This document shows, piece by piece, positions 10,153-22,369 of a stretch of 64,000 bases of DNA. A program made the position numbers and the translations under genes. Under the pieces are notes generated by a model. That model saw only the letters and a list, made by a program, of their open reading frames with translations, searched no databases and was not told the origin of the DNA. The DNA lies in contig NKYR01000056.1 of assembly GCA_003184365.1 (NCBI GenBank), positions 124,001-188,000 of the forward strand, read 5' to 3'. Each line of letters starts with the position of its first letter. The stretch's first letter is position 1. This DNA is from Evernia prunastri (lineage: Eukaryota > Ascomycota > Lecanoromycetes > Lecanorales > Parmeliaceae).

Positions 10153-11420
10153 AGTAGAAGCGCGGTGGGGCCTAAGCGAAACAACTTTCGTTCGCCCTTT
10201 ATAGTTCACGGACAATCGCTCTCTACAAGCGAAGATATCGACCGTTAGAAGAAGCTGTAAAATCTCAAAGAAAATGCAAAAAAAAAAGGACAAAAAAGAC
10301 ATAAAAAACAATTTTCTAGTCTGCAAGGCAGTATATTGGTTCCAAAGATTGATAATCGGAGAATTGGGACATCGGCACGGTCACTTCTGGTAAAAGGCAA
10401 GGAGTGAATTCGATACCGCGTTCCCCTCCAAGTTAAAAAGTTTCTAAAATTTTAAATATTGATTCAAAAAATGAATGAAGTCAATGGACAAACATTCTTG
10501 ATTGAGCATTGTGGAATCGAGCATTATTGAAATAGATCTCGAATGGAATAGCTACAAGATTTTGTGTGCCTCTCAGAGTCGTCTATATAACCACACTGCG
10601 AGAGATCTACGTGTATGACACTAAAAAGCAACAGGCAGAATCGGGATTTGGTCTGATTGGCTTACGCAAGAAGCATAGATTTTGGAGGTCAAAGAACTTG
10701 AGCCTGTGTTACACCAAGGGAACTTTTTACTAGATATTAGGGACTCCAGTACGGTACCTTGCTGCTTCCTCAGATCTCGGCTCATTACAGCGGTGGAAAG
10801 CAAGGGGTTTAATGCCTTGATTATGAACACCTGATAGGGTATGTACACGATGATATGAAACAGGTCTGTTTGCATGGCGAAACACCATGTTCGAAGCCTT
10901 TTCTCTTTCCCCTACTCCGTACACCCTTTTCATGTCATCATGCCTGAAAAGTATTGGAAAATGCCTGCAATTCGCCACGAGTCTCAAAATGCTCAGACCA
11001 AAGCAGCTCTGTCAGGACTGCACCAATGCAAGCCCGTATGCACAATTGCCAAGCGAATGCAGTGACCTCTATGGAGAACAACTCGGCCCTTGTATACCAA
11101 AGCGAACAGGAAGTATGCAGAAGCGAATGACCTCTGAATATGGAAGCGAATGTCTAGCTGATGAATGAATCATTCCATGCGGGCCTGGGTTGCAGGATGT
11201 TTGGGCGCGGCCCAGTTGCTGCAGCGAATTAGGGATTATATAACGGGGAGCCCGGTCGTATCCAAGGAGTGGGCTAGTGTATGTACTTGTTGGAAAGTCT
11301 TTGCGGTTTGGGTAAGAAGACGCATGCGAACGCTCCCTCGTTCCATAACACGTGATCGTCAAGCGTGGATACCGAAGTATAACCATGCCGAGAGACAATC
11401 TGTCAACGGACACAATATTT
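10153..11420. other. Intergenic, no gene seen
   Basis: Convergent space between RSA3 (+) and AUR1 (-). The 10.24-10.56 kb part is A/T-rich; no tRNA, snRNA or ORF of note was found. Confidence 0.55.
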
Positions 11421-12888
11421 TCATCGTTGTGCTTCAGTATCTGAGTAAGAAGTCAGGGTCGCACCTTCCCAGGAATCACTCTCGTCGACTGGGCTTCTCG
11501 AATCTGACGACACCGAGGACGATGACCCAACAGTCCAGTCGTCAGTATCCTCTGTCCCGGAATCAAGGCTAATATAGCCCTTCTCGGCCGGATCGTCCCC
11601 AACCTCGACGAAATCGTAATCCCAGCGGAAAAACTTATTGGACTGCTGACGGGGCAGGAACTTGGACTTGACGACGTGAAATATGACTCCAGAGACTAGG
11701 ATACGTAAGTAAAATTAGTTGGATATTGCGCAGGGAAACTCACGTAGACTACCTCCCACGAGATCTACGGCGTAATGATGCGAAAGGTACATTGTCGCCC
11801 ACCACAACCAGAGTGTATACAGCGCGAAGAGTGGAGTAAGTCGGGGAAAAACATGGCTCATGAATAGAGCTTCCATCACAGCACTTCCAGCATGGAGAGA
11901 AGGAAAGGCGCCAAACACCATAGGTGATCCGGTAAAGGTGGGAGTGTACAGCGGGATCCCAAGCAGCTTATCAATAGCCGCCAACCCTGCTGGCGAGCCA
12001 TGTATTGAGTAATTGGCAGGCGCAAGTCCATACATATTCTCGTACCACGGCGGAGAGCACGGGAATGTTAATTGTATCGCCACCCCAATGAGATTCATCC
12101 AGCCAAAGCTTTTTGCAAACATCGGCACGGTGCCTGGGGCTGCGAATATGAACATAATGCTCGAGCATACCACCGGCGCTCCAAAATGTATCATACCATA
12201 AGGCAGCCATGCCATGATGCTAAGGAAGGTGCTCGTATGTGCCGAGAGAATGTTGCTCAGGTTGGCCCCATAGAATATGTTCTCGAGCGCTGGGAGGACA
12301 CGGACCCATATCGGGGGACGCCAAGTGCTCGGTATGAATCTTGGAAAGAACAAATTAGCCTGCTGCTCGACAGATAGGCGGATGCTCTGAAGTCCGCGCT
12401 CTGGAGCAACTCGCAGAGCCACCTGGACCGAGCAACGAGCAGACACACGAGAGAGATTCTTACCCGCAAGAATAGAAGAAAACTAGCCATGACCATATAG
12501 GCAGAGATGGGAGGAGGAACTGGCGAGTGACGGGTAATATGAGAGCTGTGATTATGAGGGTCGCAAGCGCAGTCTTGACCAATGGACCGGGCGATGGTAT
12601 GATGCATAGGGAGAATATCCCGAGGATAATGAGTATGAGGTATTGCCCATCATAGAATGACCATCGATGTTGGCGGAGCGCATCTATCGTGTCGGCGGGT
12701 GAGTAGGAGGTGTCAAGGTGACCGAGGGAAGTTGAAGGGGACTGTCTGCTTCGCACTTTGGAACGTAGTTTCCTTCGTATGCGATGGGGTATTATGGTGG
12801 GTATCGAAGGGGCCCATGAGAAGGGTAGTAGGGCTCTGGGAGAAACCTGTTGGAACTCATTCCGTGAAGCAAAGATACCCTTCCTCAT
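11421..12888 (-). CDS. AUR1: Inositol phosphorylceramide synthase (Aur1)
   Basis: Exons (minus) 12888-12464, 12339-11744 and 11695-11421 give 431 aa. It transfers phosphoinositol from phosphatidylinositol to ceramide in the Golgi, an essential fungal sphingolipid step and the target of aureobasidin A (family knowledge). The PAP2-type catalytic motifs are present: GAFPSLHAG with His near residue 291, and YLSHHYAVDLVGG with His and Asp near 330-334. The conserved block PWYENMYGLAP and several hydrophobic transmembrane stretches also fit. The cytosolic tail is acidic and Ser/Asp-rich. For intron 1 the acceptor at 12340 joins SCG to FIPSTWRPP as in relatives; an alternative in-frame acceptor (CAGAG before CATCCG) would add a short segment. 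Intron 2 is 48 nt. Confidence 0.92.
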
Positions 12889-14330
12889 GATCCGAAGGCC
12901 TGCCGAAGCAAAGCCGGGGAGGCGGTTGGCCCCTTCCTTTTGCTACAGCGCCGCGGCACCTTTGGTTGTTGTTTTTTCCCTTTGGCAGAGGAGAAGCGGA
13001 TTAATGCGGTACTGCAGGAGGTGAAAAGAGGGAGAGGAGGGAGAAGAGGGGGAAAGATTGGAAGGGCGGTGAGAAGAGAGAGATTATTGAGAGCAAAGAT
13101 TTGGACTTTTGGTGTTTTTGTGGTGGAATGCCTAAAAATTCGCGGAGCTTCGGTTCAAAAAAAGGCCGAAAACGTCAAGTCAAGGCGAAGAATATCTAAT
13201 TTGCGGGGAGATATTGATTTGGAGGAGAAGGGAAAAGGGATGATGGATGAGAGAAGAATAAATGATAATGATAATGATAATATAACGACGAAATGTTACT
13301 AAGGTAAGTAAGCAATTTTGTTATTATTATTATTATAATAAAATAATAAGAAATAATGAGGATTGTATCTTCGACTTGACAAGGAATAGCAGGTTGTTTC
13401 AGTCAGAACAAATCCTTCGGGTCTGTTTGTTAAGCAAGCTGTAAAACAACGCAATTAATTTTCAGCGGCAGGACCGGCTTCAAAAGTTGGGTCAAGGTCT
13501 CAACTCCGAATCCCATCATTTTCAGCAGTCAGCAGTCAGCAGTCAGCGGTCTGCAGTCAGCACCGAATCCTTCGTTTATTGCTCTTGACTTTTATTACTA
13601 CTCTACAACACTTGACTACTTATACACCCATCTTCTTTCAACTTTGCTAGTCTTACTTTATACCTGCAAGTGAGTAATTCCCTCTTTTTCATCCCTCTTG
13701 GCGAAAAGAGTCATGTCCTTGATACAACTTGTAAGGCGGTAGGCACGTCATCATGATATCAATTAGGTACTCTCCCCTCTCTCTCTTTTTTCTCTCTTTC
13801 TCTCTTTTTCTCTCGGTTGCGCATCTCTTGGCAGCTTGCCAACATCCGATCAACTACCGAGGGTACCCTTTTCAACTTCTTCATACCCTACTTATCGGAT
13901 CAGTTACCAAGCCTGAAATACCAGAGAATTTGTCCAATTCATGGCGCTGTGTAACTGGAACTACACAACCAACAAGGTAAATACAACGTTGGGCAACACT
14001 ATCGAACGCAATGTCCTTTATGCTTCTCGGATTTTCATCTAGGTACCGCTAAAGGTACATGATCTATCTGTCTGTCACATCGAAGCCTGAAATCATTGCG
14101 ACAAATGCGCCAAAGGAGTGTGTCTGCCGTACAAAACATGTCCAGTACCGAGGAAATCAATTGCAAGTGATGGAGTCTCCTTCGTGGAAGAACCTTCCAC
14201 AAACGCCGTCGCCTTCAGCGCCTTCTCATCCTACATCCAACCGCTTCCCTCAATGTAGGTTGCCGTCCAACGCCAACGCTAAGATCACGCAGAGGCGGGA
14301 CATCTCCCATACGTAGGAGATGTTGATGAT
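12889..14330. other. AUR1 upstream region; no firm gene
   Basis: Contains a purine-rich stretch after the AUR1 start, AT-rich ATAATG/TTATTA microsatellites (13260-13345), a CAGCAGT-type heptamer array, a long CT tract (13770-13820) and a short unexplained Cys-containing frame at 14091-14258 discussed in the findings. No gene can be supported. Confidence 0.5.
13523..13561. repeat. Heptamer array (CAGCAGT, degenerate)
   Basis: Three perfect CAGCAGT units, then two variants (CAGCGGT, CTGCAGT) and a partial unit. About 635 bp upstream of the AUR1 start codon. Confidence 0.9.
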
Positions 14331-16778
14331 CTAATTCTCGAAGTAGTCGGTGGCAAAGGGGTCATTGGAGTTGAATGGATCCTCGTATTTGCTGCCTGAC
14401 TCCGACCCATCTCCAAAGCCTGTCATCTCGAGCTCGGTGTTGAAGAAATCGTGAAATTCCGTATTCGCTGCCGGGGTCCCGTCCTTGCTCAATGTTGACG
14501 ACAAGTCGAAGTCTCTCTTGAAGAAATCCAAATTGTCGTCGAAAGTCGAGGGTAGTGACTGGGAGGAATTGACATCGGAGCTGTCCGGAAAGTCAAAGAA
14601 TTTTGACGCTGCTGGTGATGATGAAGAGAGGTCCAGTTCCGGAGGAGTGCCAAATTGGCTCGTGGAACTCTTCCGGGATACCGGATTGCTCTTCAGAAAC
14701 TCGGTTGGCTCTTCAGCAAGCCCAGTAATCTTTGGTGAGGGGCTCAAGCTGACAGCCTTCGGGGTGTGCGAATTCTGGGAATGCTGCGACGAAAAGCAGT
14801 TTCCAGTGCTGTAGCTTGGTGAGGTGGGTGGAGTGTATGAAAAAAAGCCCCCAGAAACGTCGCCGGGGATCTGTTGCAAAGGCTCATGACCATGAGGAGG
14901 CTCCGATGCGATAAAGTCCATGTCGTCAAACAGTTGCTCTGGGCTGGGGTATGAGGAGGCTGATGAGCTAGATGCCGAGGAAGCATACTCTCCCAGGCAC
15001 CTCTTTTCAAGTACTCTCTGACGAGTCTTGGCCGACTTTTCCAATCTCTCCTCGGCATCGGGTCTCGGCTTCTTTGGCCTGCCACGCTTGATGACTTTCT
15101 TCGGCGTACCTTCGAAGGCACCGATACACATGCCACGCTGTCGGTGTCGAGTTAGTGCATCGTGTCGTGCGAACCCTTTGCCACAAGGACAGGGATACGA
15201 CTTAATACCGCTATGGATTTTGGTGTGCCGCTTGAGGTCGTGCTGGCGAACGAAGCGCTTGTGGCAATCCTTGCATTGGAATTGACGGTCGCCAAGGTGA
15301 GTCTGCACGTGAGACTTGATGTTTTCTTTCCTCCCAAACCTTTTGTCGCAGTGGGGGTATAAACATTTCCATTTGTTATCGTTCTCTGGATATCCAATGA
15401 ATGAGGCGATCTCATCGCATGTTATACCCGTGTCAACCCAGTCATCTGGGTCATTCTCAGACATCGAATGAGACCTTGGATATGGCTCCTCGTTTATGGG
15501 GGAACGGTGGACCGCAAGGTTATCCGCACTTTGTGAACTAGGCAGCCCTGATAACTTGGAGGCCACAAGTGGGCCGTTAACACCAACATCAATATCTTCG
15601 AACAATGCCATGTGCGGCATCTCTGGGGAAGATTGGAAAGATGAGATGGCGGAAGAAACAGCGTTGGACATGGGTGAATAATCCGAAGCATTGTACCCAC
15701 CAATGCTACCAGGGATGTCCATTTTCAAGTCCGACATGTTCATGAAGTTTGGTTGAGGGAAAGCTGCTAGGTCGACCGAGCTCCGCTGCCGTCCTTCCCG
15801 TGGTGCTGTCTTAGGAGGAGATGGAATCTCCGGGCTCATATCATACTGTCTCATCGCGGCGAAATTGTCTTGATGAGAAGTCCCGCGCTGCATCGCATGA
15901 GAGGCTTTGATTGTCATATTTGGGTCTCTTCGAGTAGGGGACGACTCCGCAGTACGGCTCTGCAGAGCCTTGTCAATGTGTGCATTCTGTGAAAATGGAG
16001 TCGTTGCCGGAGTCATTGGGAAATAGCCTGCATGTATGTCAGCATTAGCTGTTGGCATCTTGGGTCAGAGATTTCACTGACTTGTTCTGATTTGACTCAA
16101 AGGTGTACACGGCCGCTGAGATCCGTCTCTAGTGGTAGGTCTCTGCGACTCTTCTGGTGATGGCATGCCGTGTGGCATTTGATTCATACTTGTTGACTCA
16201 TTAGGTGGGCTGTTTCCAGTATATTCGTCGTGTCCTGTTCCGAAGCCGTCAAGGTATCCAGCGGAGGTGGTCAAGTCGAAAGGTTGAAACATGTCCATGG
16301 CATTATTGTTGTATTCGTCCTGTAGCGAGTGTCGTTGACTGCTGCTGTTCTCCCAAGCTGTCAATGGGGTATTCGATTGGTCATCCTTGAAGAATCCAGT
16401 ACCATGTTCCTGACATGGCGCCTGCTGGAGGTTATTTAGAGAGTGGTGTTCTTGGATTGATGGCGTTAGTATTTCCGGTTGTTCGTAGCCCGGTCGAGCT
16501 GTTGGGTGCTGCTGCTGCTGCACTTCTCGCATTAGTGCTTGGATTAGTCGCTGTCGGTTGTTGAGTTCATCTTCGCTTGGTTTTTCATCCTGCTGAAAAA
16601 GTTCGTTGTAGATCTGATTGCTAGACAATGACGGGTCTATGCTCAGACCCCGTCGATGAGGCTCATGTTGTCCATGTGTTGCAGGTAGAAGAGTCTGCGG
16701 AGTGTTGAATATCGTGGGCGTCGAATGTTGTCGTTGGTGTCGTCCTGGGAGAAGATTCGAAGTTGGATGAGACAGCAT
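14331..16778 (-). CDS. Ace2/Swi5-type C2H2 zinc-finger transcription factor
   Basis: Exons (minus) 16778-16082 and 16027-14331, joined over a 54-nt intron with a GTCAGT donor, give 797 aa. Three zinc fingers lie at about residues 450-535: CLYPHCDKRFGRKENIKSH, then CKDCHKRFVRQHDLKRH, then CPCGKGFARHDALTRH, followed by a conserved MCIGAFEG and a basic GRPKKPRP patch. This finger set, including the CPCG third finger, is that of yeast Swi5/Ace2, which control late-mitotic and cell-separation genes; filamentous orthologues are often labelled metallothionein expression activator. The rest is Gln-rich N-terminally and Ser/Pro/acidic C-terminally, as in activators. The ATG at 16778 begins the typical MLS start. 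Exact target genes cannot be inferred. Confidence 0.85.
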
Positions 16779-18140
<1,362 letters not shown>

Positions 18141-18316
18141 GGAGGTAGAATAGGACGGCATGTGTCAGCATTGAGGTTCCAATACAGCTCGTGTATATAG
18201 AATCCATGACAAGATCTATGACCCTGGTGATCCCGCATTACCGCTTATCACGGAGATCTGTTGAGTGATGCTAGTATCTGAGCACTGTTCGTTGCACCAC
18301 GCATTACCAGCTTGTC

Positions 18317-18958
18317 TCATGAAAGGCCCTTCGGAGGGAAGCTTGAATTCTGCAAATTGCCATCTCTGGACAGCCTAACATACTTGATCGTATTCAGTGC
18401 AGTCCACTCTCCATTCCATTCACGCAGTATTCTTAGATTCCCCACATCTTGCATATTAGGAATCCAAAACCCTCCATTATATTCTCGGTCCTCGGTTGTC
18501 ATGAATTGCTGTAGTAGATCTTCTCGAGTACTGGAAGGTCGCCCAGGTCTTCGTTGGCTCTTGAGTTCTGCTAATTCTTCGTCATATCGACTGAGATAGC
18601 TGGTAGTCGTCAGTGTGACTCTGTAAGTCAAAGCGTTGTAGAAGAACTTCTGGATGAGGCCGTGAATCTGCTCTGCCTCAAAGGGTCTCATAGCTGCCTT
18701 TGCTGCTTCCTGGAAGTATGCCACCCTTGTCACTTGGATGAGTCAGTATGTCAAATCATTTGGCATTCATTTGGAAAGGGTCTCTGAACAATGAGGTTGG
18801 TTTGCTTTCGCTCTTGCTGATGCGAGCTTATCGAGCTTCTCAGATCTAGCCCCTGCCCTCCTCAGCTTTTGAGCATCTCTGCTGTTTTCGTGCAAGCTAT
18901 TGGAGTTTCCCTTCTTCTTGGCGACTTTCTTCTGCACCTTAGCCAAACTTTTCGGCAT
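18317..18958 (-). CDS. TMA16: Translation machinery-associated protein 16 (Tma16)
   Basis: Exons (minus) 18958-18790 and 18732-18317, with a 57-nt intron, give 194 aa. The N-terminus (MPKSLAKVQKKVAKKK) with the run HENSRDAQKLRRAGAR, and the C-terminal block beginning YDEELAELKSQRRPGRPSS, match the Tma16 family. Tma16 travels with nuclear pre-60S particles and occupies the ribosome's export/factor-binding region. The splice joins KANQPHL to TRVAYFQEA, restoring the continuous family sequence; each half alone lacks it. It is convergent with ubiquitin-S27a (176 bp between stops) and divergent from EXO1 (353 bp between starts). Confidence 0.88.
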
Positions 18959-19311
18959 ACTGACACTTTTAAGCCTCCTGTTGTGGTTATGGTTCGCTTC
19001 CTGACAAATTTTGCCGGAACACTCGGCGAAAGGTATCTCCGTTCACGGAAAAACTGGTAGGGTAAAATGCGCGACGCGTCTGGAGCGCTCTCTGATTTCA
19101 TACCTGGAGGCAAGATGGTGTTGGGCTCAGAGGCAGGCAATTGCTTTGTATTTCGTGTTTGCTAGCTTTTTCTGTAGGATGCTATACTAAGAAGATTGGC
19201 TATTGAAGCTGCCAGTGGTCCAAGAGAGCAATGCTCTCGTTAATGTGGATCAGGTAAACACGAAGAAGTGGGGACGTTGCTAACTTTCTCGCTCATACTT
19301 GCGCTATCGAC
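18959..19311. promoter_or_regulatory. Divergent promoter: TMA16 / EXO1
   Basis: 353 bp shared between the TMA16 start (minus) and the EXO1 start (plus). It contains one ACGCGT at about 19074. ACGCGT is the MluI cell-cycle box bound by MBF in yeasts and is common upstream of replication genes; a single copy is only suggestive. Confidence 0.4.
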
Positions 19312-21686
19312 ATGGGTATCTCTGGTTTGTCTTGGAGCTCAACGTTGTGGTGCATGCTTCTTATCTTTCCCAGGCTTGCTCCCGCTCCTAAAGTCCATTC
19401 ATAAGCCTTGCAACCTGAAGAAGTTCTCCGGTCAGACCATTGGAGTTGATGCATATGGCTGGCTACATCGAGGGACAGTGGCCTGCGCCATTGATCTGGC
19501 TCTGGGCAAGCCGACGACCAAGTAAGCTCCACCGTCCTTAGATATACTTCCGCAGCTGACCCTAATCCAGGCATATCGACTTCTCCATGCACCGAGTACG
19601 AATGCTGATTCATTTCGGCGTAATCCCGTACGTGGTCTTCGATGGTGACTACCTGCCCAGTAAAGCAGCAACGGAAGTTGAAAGGGCAAAGAGGCGTGAA
19701 GAGAGTAAAAGAAAGGGACTCGAACTATACAGGCTTAAGAAACCCTCCCAAGCGCACCTTGAGCTACAAAAGGCAGTCGACGTTACCCCGGACATGGCAA
19801 GACAGTTGATTGAAGAACTCAAGAAAGCTGGGGTTCAATACGTTGTTGCGCCTTACGAAGCAGATGCTCAGCTGGTTTACCTCGAGCGCCAAGGAATCAT
19901 ACAAGGGATGCTGTCTGAGGATTCAGATCTCTTGGTCTTTGGCGCCAAACGGCTTTTGACAAAACTTGACCAGTACGGTGATTGCATCGAGATCAGCCGG
20001 GCAGACTTCACGGCTTGTCGAGAGATTAGCCTGGTTGGATGGTCGGACGCCGAGTTCAGACGCATGGCCATTCTCAGTGGATGTGACTATCTGGCTAGCA
20101 TAAACAGAATGGGCTTGAAATCTGCATACCGGCTGGTGCGGAAGCACAAGACCATAGAGAAGATTCTTCGGATGTTGTCATTTGACGGACAATATCACGT
20201 ACCCCCAGGGTACCTTGAAGCCTTCTACAAGGCCGAGCTGACTTTCCTCCATCAACGTGTCTTTTGCCCGCTTAAGAAAGATATTGTGATGATGACCGAA
20301 CTTCAGGTCGATGCACAACCCGAAGACTTCTCGTTCATTGGTAGCGAGGTAAAGCAAGAAATTGCCATTGGAGTTGCGAAAGGTGACCTTGACCCGATGA
20401 CCAAAGAACCCATTCGCGTCAAAGACACAGTCCAAACCACTCCAAAGACTCCATGGGATAACCCACGTAGGAACACAATCGATACATGTCCAGATACGAA
20501 AGCCGTCAAACCAATTAATTCATTCTTCAAGCCAAAGAGAATGCCCCTGGCTGAATTGGACCCCAACAGCTTTACACCCTCGCCAATACAAGAAAGACTT
20601 ATGCGGCAGGTCAATGGACTGACATGGGAGCCGAGTCCTGCACCGACCAGGCCGCCACCCCTCAGGCCGAGTGCTACAATGCCTTCTCCTAGACCTCGAT
20701 CTGGTTTGGCAAGTACAAGTTTGGAGCCTGTGACCGGTGTAAATGCTGCTCTGACTATGTCAACTCCCTCAAAGCGACGGAGGCTTTGCATTGATCCCAG
20801 TGATAGCCTAGATTCGGAGAATAGAGTAGCATCAGAATCTGGACGAAGCCGGTTTTTCGCGCCAAATATTATAGATCCCGGTCCATCCACGGAGAAAAGC
20901 AGAAAGAGCCGAAAAGGAAAGAGCACGGACATAACAATTTGGTCAGACGACTCCATTGAGGATGTCATGGCTGAATTGGCAGACGTGACTGACTGTCCAC
21001 AACCATCGAAGAAAACAGGGATGGGTATTCTCAAAGATCATACTCAGGAGAAAGCAGAGGACGATGGTCGCGCAGGAGAGCAGGACCGTATGACACCAAG
21101 AGAAAGCTCGCCAAATTCAACGGCATCCAGGAGAACGGTAGAGCCAGAGATATTTTCCAGCACATCCGCGGCCAGTTTCAAACGATCTGCGCCGACCGTT
21201 GCTGCAAATTTGGACAAACACGTCACTGCCGAGCTGAAGGCTTTAGCTCAGAAGTATACCTACCGGCCGGAGACAGAACGGGTGGTCTTACAAGAAACGG
21301 AGACGAGGACTTCAAAAGGACTAGGGGTCAGCGCAAGCCAAGTGATGTCGAAGCCTCCGATGCTAATACATCGGAACATGACACCTCTTGAACGGCTTGG
21401 CTTGGGTGCAATGAATCGATCCAAATCCTGCAGCAGCCTTTTCAACGACTCTGTCAGTAGCCCAGGAAAGGTTGATGAGAACACATCAAACCAAGATAGC
21501 ACGCCTGTGAGAAAATCTATTCTCGGGCTGCCGTTATCTTACAGCATCGGACCTGACGCTTCAATCATGAAGGGTAGTGAGGACATCATCATTCCAGATT
21601 CAGAAGATGAGGGCGGCTCGGTATCTGAGATAGACGAGCAGGCGAAGCCAACGATGAACCTCGAACGTTTTGCTTTCGCGGGATAA
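19312..21686 (+). CDS. EXO1: Exonuclease 1 (Rad2/XPG family)
   Basis: Exons 19312-19324, 19374-19521 and 19571-21686, with two 49-nt introns, give 758 aa. The first coding exon is 13 nt (MGIS plus one base). The N-domain starts MGISGLLPLLK with the metal-binding Asp in GVDAYGWLHRG and VVFDGDYLPSK. The I-domain has APYEADAQL, the SEDSDLLVFG block near 166-175 and SGCDYL near 223. This nuclear 5'-3' exonuclease/flap nuclease acts in mismatch repair, double-strand-break end resection and telomere processing. The C-terminal half is disordered, with a PIP-like INSFFKP and a SUMO-interaction-like EDIIIPDSEDE near the end. The nuclease core is intact. Assignment is firm. Confidence 0.95.
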
Positions 21687-21955
21687 TTTGCTTTGGCGTT
21701 CCGCATGGTGTCCTGGTGAAGTATGACATGTTGGGTCTTGGGGGCACCAGGGGATTGTTGTCAAAGCGTGGCATAGCGTGTGGAGTCTCGGATGAGAGAT
21801 AGGAACGAGTCGTGGAACCACATTACTGTCTTCCGTATCGATATGCGGTAGTATTATTAAACCTTCGTGATGTCTAGCGGACAGATGACCATGTTCACCT
21901 TTCCATCTGATTGATTTGCGATCAAGGTTCTAAATAGTAGTATCATTGTTTCCAG

Positions 21956-22064
21956 GACACTTTGGCCGAGTGGTTAAGGCGACAGACTTGAATTTTATCT
22001 TCTCAGGTATTATCTTCGATATCTGTTTCATTCGTGAGCGCAGGTTCGAACCCTGCAGGTGTCG
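21956..22064 (+). tRNA. tRNA-Ser: tRNA-Ser(UGA) with intron
   Basis: Acceptor stem GACACTT pairs with AGGTGTC (one G-T pair); the D arm GGCCGAGTGGTTAAGGC and T arm GCAGGTTCGAACCCTGC are canonical. The anticodon stem is ACAGA/TCTGT with anticodon TGA at 21989-21991. An intron of about 28 nt (about 21993-22020) sits one base 3' of the anticodon, the standard nuclear position. A long variable arm (TTCATTCGTGAGC) marks it as class II serine. Mature length is about 81 nt before CCA addition. Confidence 0.95.
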
Positions 22065-22369
22065 CAACCATCGAAATTTTATTTTTTGGTTTCCTTTTTG
22101 GTTGACTCGATTATGATTGAGTGGGATCCTTTTGATTGCTGGAAGAATCGGAGCTTTGGCTTTTTGGGTGGAAGAGAATAAAGATCAATAAGGCGGGAGA
22201 TGTTCGGTATTTCTTCAAACCATATCTGGTGAGAAAAGAATTTCCTGTACACAATACTCCATACCATTCAACGCCACTATAACGACTACAAGGCTTCCAG
22301 GGTGACGAATTCCCAGCCTTATTTGACAGCCTGAGACTCCGGCCGATGCGAACGCTCATTACCTCCCAT
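22065..22369. other. 3' flank of tRNA-Ser and of the DNAJC3-like gene
   Basis: A T-run (TTTTATTTTTTGG) directly follows the tRNA and would serve as the RNA polymerase III terminator. Nothing else seen. Confidence 0.5.
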
